A DNA stretch of 64,000 nucleotides from Myxococcota bacterium (lineage in GTDB: Bacteria > Myxococcota_A > Bradymonadia > UBA7976 > UBA1532). Position 1 is the stretch's first letter, and every line of letters starts with the position of its first letter. Position numbers and translations under genes: made by a program. A model generated the notes under the pieces. The model was not told the origin of the DNA. It saw only the letters and a program-made list of their open reading frames with translations, and did not search any database. Shown here piece by piece: positions 1-7,473 of this stretch. Where the stretch lies: positions 28,245-92,244 of the forward strand of contig JAKLJY010000015.1 of the NCBI GenBank assembly GCA_023150895.1, given 5' to 3'.

Positions 1-22
1 CCGGGAGCCAAGGAGGAAGCCC

Positions 23-367
23 ATGTCCATCGAGCGACGCCAGCATCCCCGATTCGATTGCCGACTCGAGGTCGTCGTCGACGGTCGACCGGCGCCCATT
101 CGGGCGACGACCCGGGACGTCAGCATCGGCGGCGTGTTTCTGTACAGCGACGACCCCCGGCCGCTCAACGACGCGGTCGACCTGACGCTGCAGGCGGAAG
201 CCCGGGCCATCCGGGCCCGCGGGATCGTCGTGCATCACCTGCCCGACGTCGGCTTCGGGGTGCAGTTCATCGAGCTCGCCGACGGCGACCGAGAGCGCCT
301 CGGCACGTTCCTCGCCGACGTCGAGCGGCGGGCCGGGGGCGATCCCCAGTGGGCAACGCCGACCTGA
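23..367 (+). CDS. PilZ domain protein, putative c-di-GMP receptor
   Basis: A 114-residue single-domain PilZ protein. The two c-di-GMP-binding motifs are present: RxxxR at residues 6-10 near the N-terminus and DxSxxG at residues 32-37 (DVSIGG). Stand-alone PilZ proteins of this size act as cytoplasmic c-di-GMP receptors that adjust motility, pili or polysaccharide output. The ATG follows a strong AGGAGG ribosome site at 11-16. It lies 43 bases upstream of a Ser/Thr kinase on the same strand and may be co-transcribed with it. The target is not visible from the sequence. Confidence 0.9.
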   Translation: MSIERRQHPRFDCRLEVVVDGRPAPIRATTRDVSIGGVFLYSDDPRPLNDAVDLTLQAEARAIRARGIVVHHLPDVGFGVQFIELADGDRERLGTFLADVERRAGGDPQWATPT

Positions 368-410
368 GTTCCCTTGCCCCACCCGGGCACGCGTGCGAAG
401 GTGCGCAGCG

Positions 411-1964
411 ATGGCCTCGGATCTCGACGCAGGGGATACGGACGGGGCGGCGCCGCCGAGCGCCGAAGAGGCCGCGCGCGATCCGCTCGTCGGCCGACTC
501 GTCGCCGGCAAGTATCGCGTCCAGCGGCTCATCGCGCGGGGCGGTATGGGCCGCATCTATCAGGCCGAGCAGGAACCCCTCGGGCGCGTCGTCGCGCTGA
601 AGGTCCTCGACAGCCGCTACGTCCAGAGCGACCAGGACCCGGAGTTTCAGAAGCGTTTCCTCCTCGAGGCCTCGACCTGCGCGCGCCTGACCCATCCCAA
701 CTCGGTCAAGGTCTACGACTACGGCCGTCTGGAGGATCTCGCCGACGAAACGTACTTCATGGTCATGGAGTACATCGACGGACGGACGCTGCGGCAGGCG
801 CTCGCCGACTACGGGTACTTCCCGAGCGGGCGCGCGCTGCGGATCACGCGGGAGATCGCGCGCGCGCTGCGGGAAGCCCATCGACAGGGCATCGTCCACC
901 GCGATCTCAAGCCGTCCAACGTCATGCTCGTCCCCTCGGACGAGGGCGAATCGGTGAAAGTCCTCGACTTCGGCATCGTGAAAATCATCCGCGACGATGC
1001 CGGCGATCTGACCGTCGGCGGCCGCTTCCTCGGCTCGCCCCGCTACATGTCGCCGGAAGTCATCCGCCACGCTTCGGTGGATCCGCGTTCGGACGTCTAC
1101 TCGCTCGGCGTGCTGCTCTACGAGATGCTGTGCGGATTGCCGCCCTTCTCCGCGGAGCGGGGCGTCCAGACGATGATGATGCACCTCAACGATCCCGTGC
1201 CGGCGCTCAGGGCGCGGGCCGGCGTCGACGTTCCCCCGACCGTCGAGGCCATCGCGCGGCGCTGCCTCGAGAAGGATCCCGGCGCCCGTTTCCCGGCCGT
1301 CGACGACCTGATCGGGGCGATCGATGCCGCCATCCGCGATCTGGGGCTCGACACGCTGCCCGGACCGAGGCCCGCGCGGCCCGCCGGCACGCTGCCCCCC
1401 GGTGGAGAATCGAGCTTTCCCTCGGGCTCGTCGTCTTTTCCGGCAAGCCCGTCGATCACCGGCGGCACGCCGATGTTCTGGCAGACCCAGCCGCCGCCCC
1501 CGAGCGCCGTTCCGTCGGCGCCTTTGGCGCCCGATCCCGAGCGGTGGCGCACCTGGGCGTTCGTGGCGCTCGTCGCGACGCTGGTCGTGCTCCTCTTCCT
1601 CGTGATCCGCCGTGAGCTCTCCGCGCCGCCCCCGATCGTGATCGTCCCCGCCGCACCGGTGGCAGCACCGCAGCCCGTCGAAGCACCCCGCCCGCAGCCG
1701 ACGCAGGCACCGGCGGTCGTCACGGCGGTGGCCTCCGTCGTCATCGTCACCACGCCGCCGGGCGCGGAAGTCGTGGAAGCTTCGCGCGTCCTCGGGACGA
1801 CCCCGCTGACGCTCTCGATCGACGCCGAAGCGCTCGCCCGGGCCCCGCGTCTGCTCGTCCTGCGTCGCGATGGCTACCAGAGTCAGAGCCTGGAGCTCGG
1901 CCCCGTTCCGGCCGGCACCGTCCTGCAGCGAACACTGTTGCGCGGCGGACGCAAGTCCCGCTGA
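411..1964 (+). CDS. Membrane Ser/Thr protein kinase with periplasmic PEGA domain
   Basis: A 517-residue Hanks-type kinase. The kinase domain (about residues 35-310) has a glycine loop (GGMG), the ATP lysine near residue 64 in VALKVL, the catalytic HRDLKPSN at about 163-170 and DFG at 186-188. A Pro/Ser-rich linker follows, then one membrane helix at about 380-400 and a C-terminal PEGA-like domain (TTPPGAEV, GTTPLTL). The kinase is therefore cytosolic and the PEGA domain extracytoplasmic, as in many myxobacterial PKN kinases. I start at the ATG at 411 because AAGG lies nine bases upstream; an in-frame ATG at 393 is possible. The substrate is unknown. Confidence 0.92.
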   Translation: MASDLDAGDTDGAAPPSAEEAARDPLVGRLVAGKYRVQRLIARGGMGRIYQAEQEPLGRVVALKVLDSRYVQSDQDPEFQKRFLLEASTCARLTHPNSVKVYDYGRLEDLADETYFMVMEYIDGRTLRQALADYGYFPSGRALRITREIARALREAHRQGIVHRDLKPSNVMLVPSDEGESVKVLDFGIVKIIRDDAGDLTVGGRFLGSPRYMSPEVIRHASVDPRSDVYSLGVLLYEMLCGLPPFSAERGVQTMMMHLNDPVPALRARAGVDVPPTVEAIARRCLEKDPGARFPAVDDLIGAIDAAIRDLGLDTLPGPRPARPAGTLPPGGESSFPSGSSSFPASPSITGGTPMFWQTQPPPPSAVPSAPLAPDPERWRTWAFVALVATLVVLLFLVIRRELSAPPPIVIVPAAPVAAPQPVEAPRPQPTQAPAVVTAVASVVIVTTPPGAEVVEASRVLGTTPLTLSIDAEALARAPRLLVLRRDGYQSQSLELGPVPAGTVLQRTLLRGGRKSR

Positions 1965-1973
1965 GCCGAGCCC

Positions 1974-2004
1974 GGCCTCGTCGCGTGGCTGTGCGCCCGA
2001 GGCC
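1974..2004. terminator. Possible bidirectional hairpin between convergent genes
   Basis: A 7-bp perfect inverted repeat (GGCCTCG at 1974-1980, CGAGGCC at 1998-2004) with a 17-base loop sits in the 45-base gap between the convergent kinase and HELAH-protein genes. There is no T-run, so it is not a classical intrinsic terminator; position is the main support. Confidence 0.3.
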
Positions 2005-2009
2005 CGCGC

Positions 2010-2990
2010 TCAGCCCCGCGCGTAGAACCGCAGCGACGTACTGACCGCCGATGCCGCGGCGAGGTCGCCCTTTTCGACGTCGGCCGCGGCGTCCGACGCA
2101 CCACTGGGGTCCGGTCGCTGCCCGTCGACCCCCCCGGCGGACCCGGCATCACCCGGGGCTTCCCCGGATTCGGCGCGGGGCCGGGCATCCGTGCGCGCCG
2201 CCTCGAGGCGTCTGGCCTGGACCTCCGTGAGGTCCGCCTGGGCCTTCTGCATCAACGCCGTCGCCTGGGACGCCGCCGCCCGGTCCGCGGCGGACGGATC
2301 GGCCGGCGCGAGGGCCGCCTGTCGAATCTGGGTCATCTTGCGAACCGTCGCCGCGGGATCGCCTCGAACCGGCGAAAGATCGACCGGCACCTCTCCGGCG
2401 ACGGCGTAGCGCTGGCCGTCCGGACCGGTCCGGTAGCTCAGGCTGATGGCGCCGGCGTGGCTGCCGGCCGCGGACTTGTGAGCGAGCTCATGGGCCCTGA
2501 CCTCTTCGTCGCGCTGCCTGAGTTGCTCGAGCTCGCGAAGTTCGTGGTCCGCGAGCTCGCGGCCGCCTCGCCCCGAGGTCCCGCCGGAGCGCAACGCCTT
2601 GAAGACCGGCCGCCGCTCCGCCGCCTGGGGGGTTCGGTCCCCTTCTCTCGCCGCGTCCGCGGTCGAGGCGTCCTCGCCGGCCGGTTTCGGCTCGACCTTG
2701 ACGAGGCGGCCGGAGGCGCTGAGCCGGACGATGTCCCCGGTCTCGACCTCGCCTTCACCGGGGCGGCGCTCCCCGTCCTTCGCCGCAGCGGCCGGCCGTG
2801 CGCTCGTCACCGGGCGTGGAATCGAAGCGCGCGCGGCATCCTGGGCGGTCTGAACCGTACTGAAGACCGTGTCGCAGGGGCCGCAGCATCCCCGGGCGAG
2901 CGGGTGAGCGTCCGTCACCGAGCGCGAGCCACCGCTGCCGAATGCGACGGCCCCGCGACTCCCTCCGATGCTGTTCAGGCTGCTGGACAT
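2010..2990 (-). CDS. SprA-related putative metallopeptidase (HELAH motif)
   Basis: A 326-residue protein with a long disordered N-terminal half and a conserved C-terminal domain typical of the SprA-related family. The key stretch is HELAH at residues 167-171, followed by the family signatures TGPDGQRYAVAGEV (E200 a possible third zinc ligand), DLSPVRGDP and QAALAPADPSAADR. The HExxH motif suggests a zinc peptidase fold; activity has not been shown for the family as far as I know. I start at the ATG at 2990 because longer versions run into the coding part of the upstream hydrolase. Third-position GC is high throughout this frame, which supports it. It is the last gene of the PHA operon. Confidence 0.75.
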   Translation of the reverse strand: MSSSLNSIGGSRGAVAFGSGGSRSVTDAHPLARGCCGPCDTVFSTVQTAQDAARASIPRPVTSARPAAAAKDGERRPGEGEVETGDIVRLSASGRLVKVEPKPAGEDASTADAAREGDRTPQAAERRPVFKALRSGGTSGRGGRELADHELRELEQLRQRDEEVRAHELAHKSAAGSHAGAISLSYRTGPDGQRYAVAGEVPVDLSPVRGDPAATVRKMTQIRQAALAPADPSAADRAAASQATALMQKAQADLTEVQARRLEAARTDARPRAESGEAPGDAGSAGGVDGQRPDPSGASDAAADVEKGDLAAASAVSTSLRFYARG

Positions 2991-4893
2991 GAGACCGGTC
3001 ACCGGACATCGACCGGCGCCGCCGCAACATGAACGAAAAGAGACCCAGAAGCGCAAAACCAGTGGGGCCACGGCCGGAGTGCCCGGGCACCGCGGCACAG
3101 CCATCGTTTCCGCCGCTCGTCCCGGTCAGGTCGCGCTTGCCGCCGCTGCCGGCGTCCCGGGTGTCGGGGCGGCCGGCGAGGTCGAGGCCGCTCGCGTCGT
3201 CCGCCGGTGTCCCCGCGGGGCCGACCTCGGATGCTGCGGGCCCCGCGTCGGCGGAGGGTCCATCCGCATCGCGCCCCGAGCCGCTGGAGACGTCCCCCCC
3301 CGCCCCGGCGTCCGCGGGCGGCTCGCCATCCGCCACCGCACCGCCATCGGCCGGGGGGTCGGGCACCACCGGCTCCGCCGCGACGAGGCGGGCGATGATC
3401 CACTCGACGGCCTGGTTCTCGGGCAGGGCGTACTTCGCCGCCAACGTCGGTTCGAAGGCCACGCCGGCTCGTACGGGGTCACCGAGCACGGCGGCCGCCA
3501 ACTGGCCGGCCACGACGAGCTCCGGATGGCTGAGCGCCTCGAACGTGTGCTCGTCGACGACCTCGGCCCCGCGGGCGGTCAGGCCGCTGGCGTCGAGCGC
3601 GCTGTCGAGAAAGACGAGCCCGTCGGAGGGGCCGCTGATCTCGCCGAGGAAGGCCCGCCCGGCATAGAGGCGGGGCAGGTCGTGCCGAAACGCCGCCGAC
3701 CAGGGAAAGACGGCCCCGAGCCAGTCCGCGACGAGGGTGTCCCACGTGCGTTCTCGCGCAGGCGCGTCGAGCTCGGCCCAGGGCCCGTCCAGGCGTTCGG
3801 TGCCCGTCCCCACCGCCGTCAGCGGCAGGATCGGGTTGCCGCCCGCGACGAGCACGAGCTTCACGTCGGGCGCGACCCCGAGGGCCTGCAGGCGGGCGAT
3901 CGTCCCACCGCCGCGCCGGATCGCGGCCTCGATGCCCGGGCTGTCGCTGACGAACCCGAGACCGCCCTCATACGTCGTGTAGTAGTCGGGCTGGTTCGCA
4001 AAGACACCGACGAGGGGGTTGCCGCCCGGCAGGGGGTGCAACGCGCGCAGATCCGCCAGCAGCTGCGCTTGCCCGACGAAGGCATCCCCGGTGATGCACC
4101 GCGCGGCGACATCCATCGCCGTGAACGGATTGGCAGACGTGTTCGGGTAATACGTCGTCCACGAGGCCGGCGAGTTCAGGGGCGTGGCGCCGAGCAATCC
4201 GAGCGCATAGAAGTTGCCCGCGGGCCAGCGGAAGACCACGTCCTGCCCGGCGTTGGCCGCCGCGACGAGGACGAGGTGATCGACGTCGCCGCGGTATCGG
4301 GTGCCCGACGCCGCGTACGCCGGATGGACGTCTTCGAAGGCCGCCGCGTCGTCATGGCTCGCATAGATGCGCGCCGCCGTGCCGCCCTTCGACCAGGCGA
4401 CGACGTGCACCTTCTCGGCGCCGGTCTCTTCGCGCATCTGCGCGATGGCCCGCGCGATGTGCTCCGCGTGCCCGAAGTTGTCGCCCTGATTGTGTGCGAA
4501 GGTCAGGGCATAGGTCTCGAAACCGGCCTCGGAGAGGCTGACCGCCAGATAACTGAGCCCGCGCACCGCATTGTCCCCCGCCCCGCCGACCAGCAGGACC
4601 GGTCGGCCGGCGCGCCGGACCCCGGCCGCCGCCGGATGGCGATGCAAAAGGACGAAACGACCGTGTGGGGTCGCCGACTCGAAACACGCGCGGACGTAGT
4701 GGCCACCCAGGGGATCGGCCGGGTTCTCGGCCCATGCCGTCTCGGGCAGGTAGACCTCCTGCACGAACGGCCCGTCCTCCGTCGCTTCGAAGACCCGGGT
4801 GTCCCATCCGAGCTCTGGAATGGGCTCGCAGACGCGCACGGGCGAGAATCCGGGGACGGCCAGCACGGCGGCGGCGACCGAGGCGGTGAACAT
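2755..4893 (-). CDS. Secreted alpha/beta hydrolase (lipase-like) with MYXO-CTERM-like tail
   Basis: The open frame is 712 codons. A short signal-like N-terminus precedes an alpha/beta hydrolase domain with the nucleophile motif AWSKGG (first Gly of GxSxG replaced by Ala) and lipase-like flanks (TGAEKVHVVAW, VAAANAGQD). After about residue 500 comes an Asp/Ala/Gly-rich linker, then a Cys, a hydrophobic segment (GFALLGLFSF) and RRRR ending at position 3013, the layout of a MYXO-CTERM surface-sorting signal. The frame then runs on for 85 codons over the next gene, without the usual codon bias; the true end is probably near 3010. It starts 3 bases after phaR, so an extracellular ester or PHA depolymerase is a reasonable guess, not proven. 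Confidence 0.75.
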   Translation of the reverse strand: MFTASVAAAVLAVPGFSPVRVCEPIPELGWDTRVFEATEDGPFVQEVYLPETAWAENPADPLGGHYVRACFESATPHGRFVLLHRHPAAAGVRRAGRPVLLVGGAGDNAVRGLSYLAVSLSEAGFETYALTFAHNQGDNFGHAEHIARAIAQMREETGAEKVHVVAWSKGGTAARIYASHDDAAAFEDVHPAYAASGTRYRGDVDHLVLVAAANAGQDVVFRWPAGNFYALGLLGATPLNSPASWTTYYPNTSANPFTAMDVAARCITGDAFVGQAQLLADLRALHPLPGGNPLVGVFANQPDYYTTYEGGLGFVSDSPGIEAAIRRGGGTIARLQALGVAPDVKLVLVAGGNPILPLTAVGTGTERLDGPWAELDAPARERTWDTLVADWLGAVFPWSAAFRHDLPRLYAGRAFLGEISGPSDGLVFLDSALDASGLTARGAEVVDEHTFEALSHPELVVAGQLAAAVLGDPVRAGVAFEPTLAAKYALPENQAVEWIIARLVAAEPVVPDPPADGGAVADGEPPADAGAGGDVSSGSGRDADGPSADAGPAASEVGPAGTPADDASGLDLAGRPDTRDAGSGGKRDLTGTSGGNDGCAAVPGHSGRGPTGFALLGLFSFMLRRRRSMSGDRSHVQQPEQHRRESRGRRIRQRWLALGDGRSPARPGMLRPLRHGLQYGSDRPGCRARFDSTPGDERTAGRCGEGRGAPPR

Positions 4894-4896
4894 GAA

Positions 4897-5316
4897 TCAC
4901 CCCTGGCCGGACGACCCCGGCCGAAGACGGTTGATGAGATTGCCGAGGAGCTCCGTCGGCGCGGGGGCCATTTTCTGCAAGAGTTCGAGGTTCTGCTGCA
5001 TGGCCTGCTGCGCGATGGTGAACGTCTGCAGGGTCGTCCCGACGTAGTGCTCGAAGAGCTTCATCATCGAGGGGTCTTTCAGACGAATCAGCGTGCGCAG
5101 AAAGTCGACGGGCAGGCAGTCGAGTTTGTGGGCCTGTTCGTCGAGCAGGAGCACCTGGACGAGCACGCGCCGCGTCAGGTCCTGGCCGTCCTTGGAGTCG
5201 ACGACCTGCACCTCGCGTCCCTCGGCGAGCAGGCCCGCGAGGTCTTCCAGCGTGATGTACTGGCTGGCCTGGGTGTCGTACAGGCGGCGATTGGGGTAGC
5301 GCTTGATGAGAATCAT
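4897..5316 (-). CDS. phaR: Polyhydroxyalkanoate synthesis repressor PhaR
   Basis: A 139-residue PhaR. Residues 1-60 form the DNA- and PHB-binding N-terminal domain with the signature KRYPNRRLYDT and YITLEDLA; a PHB-accumulation regulatory region follows (LPVDFLRTLIR, LFEHYVGTTLQTF). PhaR represses phasin and its own gene in the absence of polymer and is titrated off DNA by binding nascent granules. It sits downstream of phaC in the operon, and two TGC-rich palindromes before the phasin gene are candidate operators. The length fits the shorter members of the family. Confidence 0.93.
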   Translation of the reverse strand: MILIKRYPNRRLYDTQASQYITLEDLAGLLAEGREVQVVDSKDGQDLTRRVLVQVLLLDEQAHKLDCLPVDFLRTLIRLKDPSMMKLFEHYVGTTLQTFTIAQQAMQQNLELLQKMAPAPTELLGNLINRLRPGSSGQG

Positions 5317-5437
5317 CGGCGTGCCTCGCGGGGCGCGAGCCCATTGCCCGCGGGCGGCATCTTCGACCTCTTCCGCAGGCGGAGCAAGGCCGGCGGGCCG
5401 CCGGCACCGCCGAAGGAACCGAATCAGCGCTCGCGCC

Positions 5438-6508
5438 TCACTCGTCGCGGGCGGCGAGCCACTGCGAGATGGCCGGCCAGAACGCCTTCGGCGCCTTGGA
5501 GCTCGACGAGAGGCCGATGTGTCCCGTCGCGAACTTGCGGACCGTGACGTCGTCGGAGCCGACGACCTCGGTGATGGCCATGGCCATGCGCTCGGGGACG
5601 ATGTTGTCTTTCTCGGCGAGCACGACGAGCACCGGGCAGGTGATGTTCTTCAGGTCGACGCGCTCGCCGTCCACCACCATCTCGCTGCGACAGAAAATGT
5701 TCTTCTGGTAACAGTCGCGGATGTACTGGCGATAGACCTCGCCGGGGAACGGCACGTTGTCCGCCGACCAGCGCTCCATCTGCCGCCAGGTGTCCACGAA
5801 CCCGTCGGACTCGCGGTTCTCCCAGAGATCGCGCCACTTGGTGACGTTGTTGAGCGGCGCCATGAACCGGAAACCGCTCTCCATGAGCCAGGTCGGCACG
5901 TTGCCGTGCGCGTCCACCAGGGCGTCGACGTTGAAGAACTTCGGCTGCGTCCAGTGGGCCAGCACCCCGCCCTCGTGGAAGTCGACCGGCACGGCCATCG
6001 CCGTGAAGCTGGCGATGCCCTCGGGCCGCAGCGCGGCGTAGGACATCGCCATCGTGCCGCCCATGCAGTAACCGTAGAGGTGGACCTTCTCGACGCCTTC
6101 CCGCGCCTTGATCGTCCGTACGGCCATGCCCAGGTAACCGAGCGTGTAATCGCCCCAGGTCTTGTAGCGGTCCGCGTTGGTCGGCACGCCCCAGTCGATC
6201 ACGTAGCAGGCGTGCCCCTGCCCGGTCAGGTACTCGATCAGGCTCCGCCCCGGCATGAAGTCCAGGATGTAATAGCGGTTGATGAGCGAGTAGGCGATGA
6301 GCAGAGGCGTCTTGAAGCGCCGCTCGCCGCGGGGGGCGTAGTAGAGCAGTCGCACGGGCCCGCGCGTCGCGACGACGTCGTACGGCGTGTGGCCGCCGGG
6401 GGCATCGTGTCCCCGCAGCTCGATGGGGACCATGCGCCGGGCGGCCTCTTGCACCGCTTCGCCGAACGCCTGAAACGGGGAGAACGCGCTGTGACTCTGG
6501 GTCTCCAT
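5438..6508 (-). CDS. phaC: Class III polyhydroxyalkanoate synthase subunit PhaC
   Basis: A 356-residue PHA synthase, the length of class III PhaC. It polymerises (R)-3-hydroxyacyl-CoA into polyester on cytoplasmic granules. The lipase-like box is GYCMGG with catalytic Cys148; Asp301 (AEKDNIVP) and His330 (ATGHIG) complete the triad at positions nearly identical to those reported for the Allochromatium enzyme. It needs PhaE, which is encoded 5 bases upstream. The 121-base gap to phaR downstream holds only a short GC hairpin (5325-5339) and no gene. Confidence 0.96.
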   Translation of the reverse strand: METQSHSAFSPFQAFGEAVQEAARRMVPIELRGHDAPGGHTPYDVVATRGPVRLLYYAPRGERRFKTPLLIAYSLINRYYILDFMPGRSLIEYLTGQGHACYVIDWGVPTNADRYKTWGDYTLGYLGMAVRTIKAREGVEKVHLYGYCMGGTMAMSYAALRPEGIASFTAMAVPVDFHEGGVLAHWTQPKFFNVDALVDAHGNVPTWLMESGFRFMAPLNNVTKWRDLWENRESDGFVDTWRQMERWSADNVPFPGEVYRQYIRDCYQKNIFCRSEMVVDGERVDLKNITCPVLVVLAEKDNIVPERMAMAITEVVGSDDVTVRKFATGHIGLSSSSKAPKAFWPAISQWLAARDE

Positions 6509-6513
6509 GACGC

Positions 6514-7032
6514 TCAGCCCTCGCTCTTCTCGGCCTTGGGGGCGGGGCGCTTCGCCGCGCGGGCGGCCTTGGCCTCACCATCGACCGCCTCGCCGGTCCG
6601 CGGGGCGGCAGCGGCTTCGAGGCGCGTCAGAACGGCGTCGAGGCGCCGCTCCATCTCGTCGAGCCGCTTGTGGATCTGCTCCACGTCCCCGGAGGTCGGC
6701 ATGTGCAGCGCACGCGCCGACGTCTCCATCATGCGGTCGAACTGGCTCTTGAGCAGGAAGTTGTTCTCCATGCTCTTCGCCATCGTGCCGAGAAACGTCT
6801 CGTTGTTGGCGAGCTTCTCGAACTGCGCGGAGAACCAGGACTCCCACTCCTTGCTCTTGGCCACCTGCCCCAGGAAGACGTCGTTCTTCGCGAGCTTCTC
6901 GAACTGCGCGGAGAACCAGGTCTCCCACTCCTTGTAGACCTGGCCGGCGGGGCCCTGGCCGAGGTTGCCGAGCCCGGCGAGCCATTCCGTCCAGGCGTTC
7001 TTGAGTGCGTTGGGGTCGATGCGGGTGCTCAT
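6514..7032 (-). CDS. phaE: PhaE-like PHA synthase accessory subunit
   Basis: A 172-residue protein upstream of class III phaC. Its C-terminal region (HMPTSGDVEQIHKRLDEME) matches the conserved end of PhaE subunits, and the tail is Ala/Lys-rich and resembles a granule-binding segment. It is much shorter than classical PhaE (about 350 residues). Residues 34-60 and 61-87 are near-identical tandem copies of a 27-residue amphipathic unit (KEWETWFSAQFEKL). It probably activates PhaC and may also contact the granule surface as a phasin does. The call rests on context and the C-terminal match. Confidence 0.8.
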   Translation of the reverse strand: MSTRIDPNALKNAWTEWLAGLGNLGQGPAGQVYKEWETWFSAQFEKLAKNDVFLGQVAKSKEWESWFSAQFEKLANNETFLGTMAKSMENNFLLKSQFDRMMETSARALHMPTSGDVEQIHKRLDEMERRLDAVLTRLEAAAAPRTGEAVDGEAKAARAAKRPAPKAEKSEG

Positions 7033-7101
7033 GGTGGGCTCCGGGGTGGCGAAAGCGGTGGGGTTGCGTGTGTTCGGCGGTGTGGACCGGGCGACGGCCG
7101 C

Positions 7102-7353
7102 TCAGGCCGGGAGGCTGAAGGCGTCGGAGACGAGCTTCATGCCGCGCTCGGCCGCCTCGACGTTGTGCTTCCACAGGGCGTTGAGGGCGTTGTTCTGCGC
7201 GTCGGCGGCGGCCTGGAAACGCTCGCGCGTCTCCTTCACGAGCGCCTCGGTCTGCGCGACGTTCTTCTTGAGCATGTCATTGCCCTGGGCCTGCCAGAAA
7301 GCGATCTCGGTCTCGAAGAAGGCGCGGGTCTCGGTGAGGAACTTCGGGGTCAT
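7102..7353 (-). CDS. Phasin-like PHA granule protein
   Basis: An 83-residue, wholly helical protein with the pattern of phasins: FFETEIAFWQAQ, then heptad-like ETRERFQAAADAQNNALNALWKHNVEAAERGMK is split across two amphipathic helices. Phasins coat PHA granules and control their number and size. It is the first gene of the PHA operon and directly follows a strong promoter and PhaR-like palindromes, as expected for a PhaR-controlled phasin. It is shorter than typical phasins (110-190 residues). An AGGAGAAAG ribosome site lies upstream of the ATG. Confidence 0.82.
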   Translation of the reverse strand: MTPKFLTETRAFFETEIAFWQAQGNDMLKKNVAQTEALVKETRERFQAAADAQNNALNALWKHNVEAAERGMKLVSDAFSLPA

Positions 7354-7395
7354 GGTCTTTCTCCTGGCAGCGCGGTGAGGGTTGGTTGGAAATCT

Positions 7396-7411
7396 TTGCT
7401 GCGCTGCACAA
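7396..7411. promoter_or_regulatory. Candidate PhaR operator, promoter-proximal
   Basis: The 16-base TTGCTGCGCTGCACAA lies just downstream of the phasin -10 element. It resembles the TGC-rich PhaR targets described in other bacteria and shares its GCACAA half with a second palindrome at 7453-7467. Binding here would block transcription start. Confidence 0.5.
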
Positions 7412-7415
7412 TTGA

Positions 7416-7444
7416 AAGATAGGCACGCCCTATTGGCTGGTCAA
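7416..7444 (-). promoter_or_regulatory. Sigma-70-type promoter of the PHA operon
   Basis: On the minus strand TTGACC (7444-7439) is followed by a 17-base spacer and TATCTT (7421-7416). This is close to consensus, 63 bases from the phasin start, and bracketed by the two PhaR-like palindromes. Confidence 0.6.
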
Positions 7445-7452
7445 GGCAGATT

Positions 7453-7467
7453 TTGTGCGATGCACAA
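7453..7467. promoter_or_regulatory. Candidate PhaR operator, upstream of -35
   Basis: A perfect inverted repeat TTGTGC-GAT-GCACAA upstream of the phasin -35 element, in the short gap before the end of the neighbouring gene. The GCACAA half-site is shared with the promoter-proximal site 51 bases away. Confidence 0.5.
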
Positions 7468-7473
7468 TTTTCT

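Noticed and set aside
393..411. Earlier ATG of the Ser/Thr kinase
   Set aside because: The ATG at 411 has a better ribosome site; the six extra residues add nothing to the domain.
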